Positions 16,578-25,608 of a stretch of DNA of 57,502 bases are shown in pieces. Position 1 is the first letter of the stretch. The number at the start of each line of letters is the position of its first letter. The position numbers and the translations under genes were made by a program. This stretch comes from an uncultured Lachnospiraceae bacterium (GTDB lineage: Bacteria; Bacillota; Clostridia; Lachnospirales; Lachnospiraceae). The notes beneath the pieces were generated by a model. The model saw nothing but the letters and a program-made list of their open reading frames with translations, searched no databases and was not told where the DNA came from. The stretch spans positions 1 through 57,502 of the forward strand of contig CACZFF010000027.1 of the NCBI GenBank assembly GCA_902780385.1. The letters run 5' to 3'.

Positions 16578-18641
16578 ATGGGCGGTGCAGAAAATGAATA
16601 TGAAAAAGATAGCAGGGAAAATATCATAAAGGGTTCTGTAAAGAAATGCAGACCGGAAACAGTTATGGACCATCCGGGACAACGGAAGAAGAAACCTGTG
16701 TACGGCGGCTGCAGGGCTGCCGCAGCAGGTCTTGCCGGGGCATTGCTGACTGTCAATACAGTCGGGGCGGTTTCGGCATGGCAGAGACCCGGTACTGCAG
16801 ATCTTTCTCCGTCCGTCGGGCAGAGCCGGGTCAGGGCCGGCAGCAGCTGGTGGGGAAAGGATAAAACGGATCAAGAGGAAGAGGGAGAAGGCCGGGATAC
16901 AGAGGCCCTGAACAGATCTGTCTGCTTCTGGGATGAAGAGGAGATCCTGGACCGCTGGAACCTGGATCCGGAAGATTTCCCTGCGGATGAAGAGGAGCAG
17001 ACACCTGATATCCCGGATGAATATGTTCCTTATTTTCAGGAAGTGACATCAGAGGCTATGGCCTGGTATGCCGAAGATACTCCTCCGGAAGCAGATCTGT
17101 CCAAGTATTCTCCCCGGGCGGACGCAATCCGGAAGGCTGCAGTCCATGCTGCAGAGGAATCAGTAAGAAGTACAGCGGACCGGTTTCTGGAAATATCGAA
17201 AAGCATGATATCCTCCGCAGGCGGCGAGGCGGGACAAAACCTGGTCGGCGCCCTGCAGGACGGAGTATACAGCAGGGGCGTGCATGCAGGAACGCTTGTG
17301 TTCGGCACAAACGGCTTCGGGCATACAGACGGTCCTGATTCCCTGATGACGGCGGGAAAACCCAGAAATGACCGGACCAACGGACCGTCTTCCGTGACAT
17401 GGTTTCTGCAGAGACAGAGCAATACGTCTCTGCAGGAAACAGCAGCAGATCCCAACGATCCTTCTGTGCAGACAAATGAGAGCTCTGACCAGGAGAATTC
17501 TGCTCAAAAAGAGAATTCTGCCAAAAATGAGAATTCTGTTCAAAAGGAGGATTCCGCAAGACAGAATATACCGGTTGTTTCTCCGGCTTTCCGCTATCTT
17601 CTGACGGCTCCCTTTGCCTATGACACAGAACCCGGAGTCTATTTGTCACAGAGTCCGGATTCGCTTCCGCTTCCGCCGGGTATCTATCCCTATCCGAAAC
17701 CGGATCAGGCGTCCTCGAAAGACCCTTACCATGAAAGACAGGAGCAGTCCGATGATGGTGACTCCGGCAGCTACGATGACCTTGATTCCGATGGCTTATA
17801 CGATGATGCCTACGCAGAGCATCATGATCCGGATAATGAAAATAACGAGAGCAATGAGGGTACCCGCAGAAAGCTGACGGCGGACGGCAATATCATTCCC
17901 TTCCGTTTTTATACCGGCTCCGGTGACAGCTCCAGGGATTTCCATGAGGGACGAAGGACGATCTTCATCGGCGATTCCAGAACGGTCGGTATGGAAATGT
18001 TCTGCGGCGGGATGCCGGAGGAGTACTGGTCTGCCAAGAACAGCATGGGCTACAGCTGGATGGTCAGCACCGGGATTCCCAATGTCGAACATCTCATCGA
18101 CCAGAACTCGGATGTTGTGATCCTGATGGGTGTAAATGACCTGGGAAACGTGTATAGTTATATTGATCACATCAATATGAAAGCGGCGGAATGGAAGAAG
18201 CTGGGTGCGCGCACATTCTTTGTCTCGGTGACACCTGTGGATGATTCGCGCAGTCCCAACGCCAAAAACTCCCGGATCGAGTCTTTTAATGCATATGCAC
18301 AGGAAAATCTTCAGGATGTCTACTATATAGATGCCTACAGCAGGATCCGGCATTCCTTCGGCTCTCCGGACGGCATCCATTTTGACGCCGCCACATATCG
18401 GGAGATTTACCGGATCATAGAATTCAGTCTTTACCGTGGCTGGTATGAACAGAATGGCCTGTGGTTCTATTTTGACTGCGGGAAACCGCTGACAGGATGG
18501 CAGTACCTGGACGGTCAATGGCAGTATATGGACGGATACGGCGTGCGATGGGTCAAGGACGGGCACGTCGGCGACATGAGCTATATCCCCCTGCCGGACT
18601 TTGATATGTCCGGGGAGAAAATCATCGGTCTTTCCTTTTGA
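16578..18641 (+). CDS. secreted or anchored SGNH-hydrolase surface protein
   Basis: About 687 residues. A lysine-rich leader precedes one hydrophobic segment (GLAGALLTVNTVGAVSA), acting as signal peptide or anchor. A long acidic, low-complexity stalk follows, with an 18-bp repeat giving ENSAQK/ENSAKN/ENSVQK. The catalytic SGNH/GDSL domain has block I FIGDSRTVGMEMF, block III MGVNDLGN and block V DGIHFDAATY with the Asp-x-x-His pair. The tail (NGLWFYFDCGKPLTGWQYLD) resembles choline- or wall-binding repeats. It probably de-O-acetylates a wall or extracellular glycan. ATG 16578 is chosen for AAGGAGA five bases upstream; TTG 16497 and ATG 16563 are in frame but lack good sites. Confidence 0.82.
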   Translation: MGGAENEYEKDSRENIIKGSVKKCRPETVMDHPGQRKKKPVYGGCRAAAAGLAGALLTVNTVGAVSAWQRPGTADLSPSVGQSRVRAGSSWWGKDKTDQEEEGEGRDTEALNRSVCFWDEEEILDRWNLDPEDFPADEEEQTPDIPDEYVPYFQEVTSEAMAWYAEDTPPEADLSKYSPRADAIRKAAVHAAEESVRSTADRFLEISKSMISSAGGEAGQNLVGALQDGVYSRGVHAGTLVFGTNGFGHTDGPDSLMTAGKPRNDRTNGPSSVTWFLQRQSNTSLQETAADPNDPSVQTNESSDQENSAQKENSAKNENSVQKEDSARQNIPVVSPAFRYLLTAPFAYDTEPGVYLSQSPDSLPLPPGIYPYPKPDQASSKDPYHERQEQSDDGDSGSYDDLDSDGLYDDAYAEHHDPDNENNESNEGTRRKLTADGNIIPFRFYTGSGDSSRDFHEGRRTIFIGDSRTVGMEMFCGGMPEEYWSAKNSMGYSWMVSTGIPNVEHLIDQNSDVVILMGVNDLGNVYSYIDHINMKAAEWKKLGARTFFVSVTPVDDSRSPNAKNSRIESFNAYAQENLQDVYYIDAYSRIRHSFGSPDGIHFDAATYREIYRIIEFSLYRGWYEQNGLWFYFDCGKPLTGWQYLDGQWQYMDGYGVRWVKDGHVGDMSYIPLPDFDMSGEKIIGLSF
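17493..17560 (+). repeat. 18-bp in-frame tandem repeat in the SGNH surface protein gene
   Basis: Three clear 18-bp units, each opening GAGAATTCTG, start at 17493, 17511 and 17529, and a diverged fourth starts at 17547. Each encodes six residues of the pattern E-N-S-A/V-Q/K-K/N in the stalk. Since 18 is a multiple of three, copy-number change would alter stalk length without shifting the frame. Confidence 0.85.
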
Positions 18642-18761
18642 TGAAAACAGCCGTCAGACTATTTTGGTGTGTTTTCATAGGGCCGTGACGTAAGGACCTG
18701 TTTCGTTTTTATGGCAGACCATGGTCTGCTCAATTATATGAGATTAACAGGAGGTAGAACG

Positions 18762-20336
18762 ATGCTGCAGGATAAAAAAATCTGGGTCGCCAACAATGAA
18801 GCGGGAGAGAAGATCTATCTTTTGCCTTCCAAAGCCAACCGGCACGGACTGATCGCCGGCGCGACCGGAACAGGCAAGACTGTCACAGCCCGCGTGCTGG
18901 CGGAGGCCTTCAGTGATATGGGCGTTCCGGTCTTCATGGCGGACGTCAAGGGCGATCTGGCCGGAATCATGAGCGCCGGGACGGATTCTGCCGATATGCA
19001 GGAGAGGATCAGCCGTTTCGGTCTGGCTGATGCGGGATTTTCCTTTAGCGGATATCCTGTAAACTTCTGGGATATTTACGGAAAGAACGGTATTCCGCTC
19101 CGCACTACGATTTCCGAGATGGGGCCGATCCTGATGTCAAGGATCCTGCAGCTCAATGATCTGCAGTCCGATATTCTGAGTATCGTTTACAGGATCGCCG
19201 ATGACGAGGGGCTGCTCCTGGTGGATATCAAAGACCTGAAAGCCATGCTCAATTACGTGCAGTCACACGCCAAGGACTATGCGGAGCAGTACGGACGGAT
19301 GAGCAGCGCTTCCATAGGCGCCATTCTTCGTGCCCTGGTGGCACTGGAGGGAGAAGGCGGAGATCTTTTCTTCGGGGAGACTGCACTCAACATTGCTGAC
19401 TGGATGTCGACTTTTGACGGAAGGGGAGTCATCAATATTCTGGATTCCCAGATCCTTTTCAGCAATGGAAGACTGTATGCGACATTCCTTCTGTGGCTGC
19501 TTTCCGAACTTTTCGAGCAGATGCCCGAAGTCGGCGACCTTGACAAGCCCAAGATGGTATTTTTCTTTGACGAGGCACACCTGCTTTTCAAGGATGCCTC
19601 CAAGGTCCTTCTTGAAAAAATCGAGCAGGTCGTAAGGCTGATCCGCTCCAAGGGTGTCGGTGTCTATTTCTGCACTCAGGTTCCGGGTGATATTCCTGAC
19701 AGCGTACTGGCTCAGCTGGGCAACCGCGTGCAGCATGCACTGCGTGCCTATACGCCCAAGGACCAGAAAGCTGTCCGCGCTGCAGCCCAGTCCTTCCGCA
19801 AAAACCCTGCTTTTGACACGGAGACTACGCTGCAGGCACTGGGTACCGGAGAAGCCCTGATCTCCTTCCTGGACGAGGACGGCATTCCCACTGTCGTCGA
19901 GAAAGCTTTTGTCCTGCCGCCCCGGAGCCGCATGGGAACGATCTCGGATACAGAGAGAGAGCAGAGCGTAAAGGGCAGTATACTATATACAAAGTATTCC
20001 CACGCCTATGATCCGGATTCTGCCTATGAATTCCTGGAGAGACGCGGTATGGAAGAAGCTGCGGAAGCGGAAAAAGCCAAAGCCGAAGCCCTCGCTGCAA
20101 AAGAACAGGCCAAAGAAGAAGCCAAAGCTGCTGCCGCCGCAGAGAGAGAGGCACAAAGGGCAGAGAATGCCAAAAAGCGCGCAGCAAAGCAGGTCGGCAG
20201 CACAGTGGCAGGAACAGTGGGACGTGAAGCCGGCAAGGCACTTGGCGGATCCTTCGGCAAATTCGGCAAGACCATCGGCGGAAATCTGGGCGCCAGCCTT
20301 GGCCGCGGGATTTTCGGCACACTGTTTAAAAACTGA
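18762..20336 (+). CDS. HerA-like ATPase, DUF853 family
   Basis: A 524-residue P-loop ATPase of the DUF853 (HerA/FtsK-superfamily) group. It opens with [21 protein letters not shown], followed by Walker A GATGTGKT near residues 32-39. Walker B is [13 protein letters not shown] with a catalytic glutamate. A sensor block [21 protein letters not shown] and an arginine-rich RSKG segment follow. From about residue 430 the protein becomes an Ala/Glu/Lys-rich coiled coil and ends in a Gly-rich tail ([17 protein letters not shown]). Relatives are ring-forming DNA translocases, but this family's role is unknown. ATG 18762 has a textbook AGGAGGT six bases upstream, so an in-frame ATG at 18711 is rejected. 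No NurA-type nuclease is adjacent. Confidence 0.88.
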   Translation: MLQDKKIWVANNEAGEKIYLLPSKANRHGLIAGATGTGKTVTARVLAEAFSDMGVPVFMADVKGDLAGIMSAGTDSADMQERISRFGLADAGFSFSGYPVNFWDIYGKNGIPLRTTISEMGPILMSRILQLNDLQSDILSIVYRIADDEGLLLVDIKDLKAMLNYVQSHAKDYAEQYGRMSSASIGAILRALVALEGEGGDLFFGETALNIADWMSTFDGRGVINILDSQILFSNGRLYATFLLWLLSELFEQMPEVGDLDKPKMVFFFDEAHLLFKDASKVLLEKIEQVVRLIRSKGVGVYFCTQVPGDIPDSVLAQLGNRVQHALRAYTPKDQKAVRAAAQSFRKNPAFDTETTLQALGTGEALISFLDEDGIPTVVEKAFVLPPRSRMGTISDTEREQSVKGSILYTKYSHAYDPDSAYEFLERRGMEEAAEAEKAKAEALAAKEQAKEEAKAAAAAEREAQRAENAKKRAAKQVGSTVAGTVGREAGKALGGSFGKFGKTIGGNLGASLGRGIFGTLFKN

Positions 20337-20360
20337 TTGCGCAGCTTATTTGTACATGCT

Positions 20361-20391
20361 TGTACATGCCCCCACCTGAGGGGCGTGTACA
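20361..20391. repeat. hairpin resembling the right end of the 54.5-kb element
   Basis: TGTACATGCCCC pairs with GGGGCGTGTACA (12 bp, one G-U) and is followed by GTAATATTA. The 54.5-kb element ends with AGGGCGTGTACAGTAAC, so the two share GGGCGTGTACAGTAA. It has no T tract and looks like a decayed or solo end, not a terminator. Confidence 0.5.
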
Positions 20392-20460
20392 GTAATATTA
20401 GATCCGGGCTGCCCCGGAATGAATTGCTTCTATTATTCTATTCACTTAAAGGAGAAAAAA

Positions 20461-21501
20461 ATGACTTATCAGGATATTCTTGAAAATGCACGCACATGTA
20501 TCGGACCTCACTGCAAGGCATGTCCTGTGTGCAACGGCAAAGCCTGCGGTTCTAAAATGCCCGGCCCCGGTGCCAAGGGCGTGGGAGATACGGCCATCCG
20601 CAACTATGACGCATGGAAGAAGATCCGTATAAACATGGACACGATCAGTAAAAATGTGAAACCGGATACGACACTGGATTTCTTCGGGCACACGGTGAAA
20701 TATCCCTTCTTTGCAGGCCCCGTCGGTGCAGTCAAGCTTCACTACGGCGATAAACTGGATGATGTCGCCTACAATGACATTCTGGTATCCGCCTGTGCGG
20801 ACGCCGGAATCGCCGCCTTTACCGGTGACGGCACCAATCCCGCTGTCATGGAGGCTGCCTGTGCGGCTATCAAGGCAAAAGACGGTTTCGGAATTCCCAC
20901 TGTAAAGCCCTGGGATGTAAATACCCTCAAAGAGAAATTCGCTCTCGTACAGTCCTCCGGATGTTTCGCAGTTGCCATGGACATTGATGCTGCAGGCCTT
21001 CCTTTCCTGCAGAACCTTCAGCCGCCCGCGGGCAGCAAGACTGTCGAGGAACTGGCCCAGGTCATCAGCGATGCAGGAAAGCCCTTTATCGTCAAGGGCA
21101 TCATGACTGTTGATGCTGCCAGGAAGGCAATGCAGGCAGGAGCTGCAGGCATTGTTGTCTCCAACCACGGCGGACGTGTCCTCGATCAGTGCCCTGCCAC
21201 TGCAGAGGTTCTCTATGAGATCGCTCAGGCTGTGGGCGGACAGATGAAGATATTCGTGGACGGCGGGATCCGTACCGGCACGGATGTTTTCAAGGCGCTC
21301 TGTCTGGGTGCAGACGGCGTCCTCATCGCCCGTCCCTATGTCACCGCTGTTTACGGCGGCGGCGAAGATGGAGTCGCGGTCGTCACCGAAAAGATCGGCG
21401 CAGAGCTTGTCGACACCATGAAGATGTGCGGCGCAGGCAAGCTGTCCGACCTGTCCGAAAAATATCTCTACAGGCCCTCGAATCCCTTCCTGGCATGGTA
21501 A
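20461..21501 (+). CDS. FMN-dependent alpha-hydroxy-acid oxidoreductase
   Basis: A 346-residue TIM-barrel flavoprotein of the lactate oxidase/glycolate oxidase family. C-terminal family motifs are intact: KGIMTVDAARKAMQAGAAG, SNHGGRVLD with the catalytic histidine and substrate-binding arginine, and DGGIRTGTDVFKAL for the FMN phosphate. Unlike classic oxidases it starts with a cysteine-rich segment (C-x5-C-x2-C-x2-C-x4-C), which might bind a metal or an Fe-S centre. It may therefore be a dehydrogenase or lactate-type electron donor, not an H2O2-forming oxidase. ATG 20461 follows AAAGGAG; an upstream in-frame ATG at 20419 has no site. A strong terminator follows. Confidence 0.85.
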   Translation: MTYQDILENARTCIGPHCKACPVCNGKACGSKMPGPGAKGVGDTAIRNYDAWKKIRINMDTISKNVKPDTTLDFFGHTVKYPFFAGPVGAVKLHYGDKLDDVAYNDILVSACADAGIAAFTGDGTNPAVMEAACAAIKAKDGFGIPTVKPWDVNTLKEKFALVQSSGCFAVAMDIDAAGLPFLQNLQPPAGSKTVEELAQVISDAGKPFIVKGIMTVDAARKAMQAGAAGIVVSNHGGRVLDQCPATAEVLYEIAQAVGGQMKIFVDGGIRTGTDVFKALCLGADGVLIARPYVTAVYGGGEDGVAVVTEKIGAELVDTMKMCGAGKLSDLSEKYLYRPSNPFLAW

Positions 21502-21548
21502 AAAGAGCGCTAAAAACGCTCGATACAAAATGAAACGTGATTAACGCG

Positions 21549-21582
21549 GTACCGGATATCATCGGATATCCGGTACTTTTTT
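21549..21582 (+). terminator. Rho-independent terminator after the hydroxy-acid oxidoreductase
   Basis: GTACCGGATATC pairs with GATATCCGGTAC over a four-base loop and is followed by TTTTTTG. Confidence 0.9.
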
Positions 21583-21707
21583 GTACAGATTCATAATAAT
21601 ACATGACAATTTCACTTATTTGTGATAACCTTATTTTTACTGCGCTGTTCTACTGAATATTCATCTGAAATCTTCAGCGCATGGTAAGAAAGGGGGAAAC
21701 TTAAAAC

Positions 21708-23081
21708 ATGGACACCAATGATACAGAACGGAAAGGATTTTCGGGAAAACTGGGATATGTGCTCTCTGCGGCAGGCGCGTCTGTGGGTCTGGGCAATATC
21801 TGGCGTTTCCCGTATCTGGCAGCCAAATACGGCGGCGGAATCTTTTTGCTCGTCTATATCCTGCTGGCACTTACTTTCGGTTATACGATGATCATCGCTG
21901 AGACAGCGATCGGACGCGCGACCGGCAAGAGTCCCGTCGGCGCCTTCAATGCTTATGGAAAAACACCGGCGACCAGATTCGGAGGCTGGATTAACGCGAT
22001 CATTCCCATGCTGATCTGCCCTTATTATTCCGTCATCGGCGGCTGGGTCTGCAAATATCTTTTTGAATATCTGCGCGGAAATGTGAAGGAAGTGGCAGAC
22101 AGCGGTTATTTTGGCGGCTTTATTTCCAGCGGCTATTCCGCTGAGATCTGGTTCATAGTCTTTGTGGCTATGATCCTGATCGTCATCCTGCTGGGAGTGG
22201 AGAACGGAATCGAACGTGTCTCGCGCATCATGATGCCCATCCTGATCGTGCTTGCGATCATGATCTGTATCTATTCCATCTCCCGCCCAGGAGCTTCAGA
22301 GGGTGTAAAGTACTTCCTGATCCCCAATGTCAGACATTTTTCATGGATGACAGTCATTTCGGCTATGGGGCAGATGTTCTACTCCCTTTCCATTGCGATG
22401 GGCATTCTGATCACCTTCGGCTCCTATATGAAAAAAGAAGTCTCTGTCGAGGAATCCACGGTCCAGGTTGAAATATTTGATACCGGCATCGCCATGCTGG
22501 CCGGTCTGATGATCATCCCGGCTGTCTTCGCTTTTTCCGGAGGAGATCCGGAGGCGCTGAGTGCAGGCCCTTCCCTGATGTTTATCACCATGCCCAAGAT
22601 TTTTGCCAGCATGGGCTTCGGTCTGCCCATCGGTATCGCCTTCTTTGCCCTGGTCCTTTTCGCGGCGCTCACGAGCGCGATCGCTCTCACGGAGAGCGCA
22701 GTGGCGACCTTTGCGGATGAATTCCACTGGAACCGCACTGCCTGCACGCTGCTGATCGGAGTGGAAATGATCTTTTTGGGAACCCTGTCCTGCCTGGGCT
22801 ACGGACCTCTCGCCAATGTGACGATCATCGGCATGCAGTTCCTGGATTTCTTTGATTTCCTGACCAATTCTGTCATGATGCCCATAGCTGCTCTGTGCAT
22901 CTGCCTGTTTGTAACCCGCCGCATGACCATCGCCGCAGCGGTGGCGGAGGTACAGCAGGACGGGCATATATTCCGCAGAAGAGGGATCTTCGAGTTCATG
23001 ATCAAATACATCTGCCCTGTATTTATCATCATCATCCTGGCAAGCTCGATCGCCAATGTGTTCGGATTTATTTCCATGTAA
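21708..23081 (+). CDS. sodium-dependent transporter, NSS/SNF family
   Basis: A 457-residue membrane protein of the neurotransmitter:sodium symporter family, which imports amino acids or related compounds with Na+ (LeuT fold). Helix 1 has the hallmark unwound segment VGLGNIWRFPYLAAKYGGG. About eleven helices are visible, the usual number for bacterial members. Other family blocks are MFYSLSIAMGILITFGSY and FFALVLFAALTSAIAL. Substrate cannot be read from sequence. The ATG at 21708 is preceded by AAAGGGGGA. A small GC hairpin (CGGGGC/GCCCCG near 23190) lies after the gene but has no T tract. Confidence 0.92.
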   Translation: MDTNDTERKGFSGKLGYVLSAAGASVGLGNIWRFPYLAAKYGGGIFLLVYILLALTFGYTMIIAETAIGRATGKSPVGAFNAYGKTPATRFGGWINAIIPMLICPYYSVIGGWVCKYLFEYLRGNVKEVADSGYFGGFISSGYSAEIWFIVFVAMILIVILLGVENGIERVSRIMMPILIVLAIMICIYSISRPGASEGVKYFLIPNVRHFSWMTVISAMGQMFYSLSIAMGILITFGSYMKKEVSVEESTVQVEIFDTGIAMLAGLMIIPAVFAFSGGDPEALSAGPSLMFITMPKIFASMGFGLPIGIAFFALVLFAALTSAIALTESAVATFADEFHWNRTACTLLIGVEMIFLGTLSCLGYGPLANVTIIGMQFLDFFDFLTNSVMMPIAALCICLFVTRRMTIAAAVAEVQQDGHIFRRRGIFEFMIKYICPVFIIIILASSIANVFGFISM

Positions 23082-23233
23082 ATGCAGCCTTGCCTGTTCA
23101 CGCCCTGTCGCTGGGGGGGCTGTACTGTGAAAAATGCGCTCAATAATAAGTGTGCATTGTTCAAAATTCAGCAATTGTATATCAATTCGGGGCCGCAAGA
23201 GCCCCGGCAAAGGGCAAATATTTACGAAAGCAC

Positions 23234-23262
23234 TTGTAATGCCATATTATATTTAGTAAAAT
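23234..23262 (+). promoter_or_regulatory. promoter of the EF-G paralogue
   Basis: TTGTAA (23234-23239), 17 bases, TAAAAT (23257-23262). The leader of about 95 bases contains TTTCATAAAAATA twice (near 23305 and 23322). Confidence 0.6.
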
Positions 23263-23364
23263 GGACAAGGACTTTTTTTGAAAGGCTTATTTTTCGTGCG
23301 CTTTTCATAAAAATACGCCTTTCATAAAAATAAAAGTAAGAATAATATGTAGTGGAGGTCAGCA

Positions 23365-25455
23365 ATGAAAGTTTACACAACTGATAAAATCAGAAATGTC
23401 GTTCTGCTCGGTCACGGCGGAGCAGGTAAGACAACCCTGGCAGAGGCAATGTGCCATCTGACAGGCGTAACATCCAGAATGGGTAAGGTCGAGGATGGAA
23501 ACTCCATCTCCGATTACACGAAGGAGGAGCAGAAGAGAGGTTTCTCGATCAAGACTTCCCTGATCCCTGTAGAATGGAAGAACTGCAAGATCAACATTCT
23601 GGACACACCCGGATATTTCGATTTTGTCGGCGAAGTGGAAGAGGCTATCAGCGTTGCGGATGCAGCCATCATCGTTGTTTCCGGCAAGGCCGGCGTCGAA
23701 GTCGGTGCCGAGCGCGCATGGGATCTCTGCGACAAATATAATCTGCCCAGAATGATCTATGTCTCCGACATGGACCTGAACGACACCAACTATGGCCGTA
23801 CCATTGAAGCTCTTACCGAGCTGTACGGACCCAAGATCGTTCCTTTCCATTTCGCGATCCACGAAGGCGACAAGACCACCGGCTGTGTCAGCGTGATCGA
23901 GCAGAAGGGCTACAAGTGGGACGGCAAGAAGTCCACTCCCTGCGATGTTCCCGCAGACTGCCAGGATGACCTTGAGCAGTACCACGAGACTCTGATGGAG
24001 ACTGTGGCAGAGACCAACGAAGAGTTTATGGAGCGCTATTTCGGCGGCGATACCTTCACAGTAGAGGAAGTCGGCGAAGCTGTCAGAGCAAACATCCTTG
24101 ACGGTTCCGTGATCCCTGTAGAGTGCGGCATTTCCACACAGTGCAGCGGCATTGAGAATGTTCTCGATGATATCGTGCGCTACATGCCCAACCCCGCAGG
24201 CCACACCATGACCGGCAAAGATATGAAGTCAGGCGAGGAATTCGTTGCCAAGTTTGACGACGCACAGCCCAAGTCCGCATTCATCTTCAAGACCATCGTG
24301 GATCCTTTCATCGGCCGCTACAGCCTGATCAAGGTCTGCTCCGGTACCTTCAAGACTGATGAGACCGTCTATGATTCCGGTATGGAGTCCGAACTCAGGA
24401 TCGGCAAGCTCTACATCATGATGGGCAATAAGACCAGTGAGATCGGCGAGGTACACGCAGGCGATATCTGCGCACTTGCAAAGCTCGGCGATGCAAAGAC
24501 AGGTGACACTCTGTCCACAAAGGCTCAGCAGATCGTCTATCCTCAGATGGATATTTCCACACCTTATACTTATGTCCGCTACAATGCGAAGAATAAAAAC
24601 GATATCGACAAGATCGCACAGGCAATGGCGAAGATCTCCTCCGAGGACCTCACCTTCAAGATGGTCAACGATTCCGAGAACCGCCAGACTCTGATCTACG
24701 GTATCGGCGACATGCAGCTTGAAGTTGTCAAGAGCATGCTCAAGAACGAGTACAAGGTCGAGATCGATACTGTCCAGCCCAAGGTCGCTTACCGCGAGAC
24801 CATCCGCAAGACTGCTGATATCGATTCCAAGTACAAGAAGCAGTCCGGCGGACACGGCCAGTACGGTCACGTCAAGATCAAATTCGCTCCCTCCGGAAAT
24901 CTCGAGGAAGCTTATGAGTTCGACGAAGAGGTCGTCGGCGGCAGCGTACCGAAGAACTACTTCCCCGCTGTTGAAAAGGGTATTGCCGAGACCGTCCTCA
25001 AGGGACCTCTTGCTGCATATCCTGTTGTCGGCCTGAAGGCTACACTGTATGATGGATCCTACCACCCGGTAGACTCCTCCGAAATGGCATTCAAGACCGC
25101 TGCCAGCCAGGCAGTCAAGAAGGGCATCATGGACGCTACACCCGTCCTGCTCGAGCCCATCGTCTCCCTCAAGGTCACCATCCCGGATTCCTACACCGGT
25201 GATGTCATGGGCGATCTGAACAAGCGCCGCGGCAGAGTTCTGGGTATGAACCCCATTGCCGGCGGCAAGCAGGTTGTCGAGGCGGAAGTTCCCATGTCCG
25301 AGCTCTTCGACTACTGCACAGTCCTCCGCTCCATGACCGGCGGGCGCGGCGATTATATGTATGAGTTTGCCCGCTATGAGCAGGCTCCCGCAGATGTCCA
25401 GGCCAAGGAAGTTGCAGCCCGCGCAGCAGCTCTTGAGGAAGGCAGCGACGACTGA
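23365..25455 (+). CDS. elongation factor G-like translation GTPase (EF-G paralogue)
   Basis: A 696-residue GTPase with EF-G architecture: G domain, domain II, then domains III-V. It is not the canonical fusA product, because G1 reads GHGGAGKTT instead of AHIDAGKTT. G3 is intact (DTPGYFDF). G4 reads YVSDMD instead of the usual NKMD, so the guanine-specifying Asn-Lys is replaced. Domain IV keeps QSGGHGQYGHV, and domain V ends MTGGRGDYMYEFARYEQAP. Such paralogues are known in Clostridia, but their role (recycling, rescue or a special translation task) is unclear. GTGGAGGT precedes the ATG, which has its own promoter and terminator. Confidence 0.88.
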   Translation: MKVYTTDKIRNVVLLGHGGAGKTTLAEAMCHLTGVTSRMGKVEDGNSISDYTKEEQKRGFSIKTSLIPVEWKNCKINILDTPGYFDFVGEVEEAISVADAAIIVVSGKAGVEVGAERAWDLCDKYNLPRMIYVSDMDLNDTNYGRTIEALTELYGPKIVPFHFAIHEGDKTTGCVSVIEQKGYKWDGKKSTPCDVPADCQDDLEQYHETLMETVAETNEEFMERYFGGDTFTVEEVGEAVRANILDGSVIPVECGISTQCSGIENVLDDIVRYMPNPAGHTMTGKDMKSGEEFVAKFDDAQPKSAFIFKTIVDPFIGRYSLIKVCSGTFKTDETVYDSGMESELRIGKLYIMMGNKTSEIGEVHAGDICALAKLGDAKTGDTLSTKAQQIVYPQMDISTPYTYVRYNAKNKNDIDKIAQAMAKISSEDLTFKMVNDSENRQTLIYGIGDMQLEVVKSMLKNEYKVEIDTVQPKVAYRETIRKTADIDSKYKKQSGGHGQYGHVKIKFAPSGNLEEAYEFDEEVVGGSVPKNYFPAVEKGIAETVLKGPLAAYPVVGLKATLYDGSYHPVDSSEMAFKTAASQAVKKGIMDATPVLLEPIVSLKVTIPDSYTGDVMGDLNKRRGRVLGMNPIAGGKQVVEAEVPMSELFDYCTVLRSMTGGRGDYMYEFARYEQAPADVQAKEVAARAAALEEGSDD

Positions 25456-25525
25456 TTATGGATCATAGATCATAGAGCATTCGCTTCATGATCCAACTCA
25501 ATTATAAATAATTGCGGATATAATG

Positions 25526-25557
25526 AGAGCGCACCGGTTTTTCCGGTGCGCTCTTTC
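25526..25557. terminator. Rho-independent terminator between convergent EF-G paralogue and TetR genes
   Basis: AGAGCGCACCGG pairs with CCGGTGCGCTCT over a five-T loop; TTCTG follows. It sits between genes that point at each other and can serve the plus strand. Confidence 0.8.
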
Positions 25558-25608
25558 TGCGCGGACGCGACTCGTTCGCGAACCTGTCGACATGGCGAAT
25601 GCCGCTTA

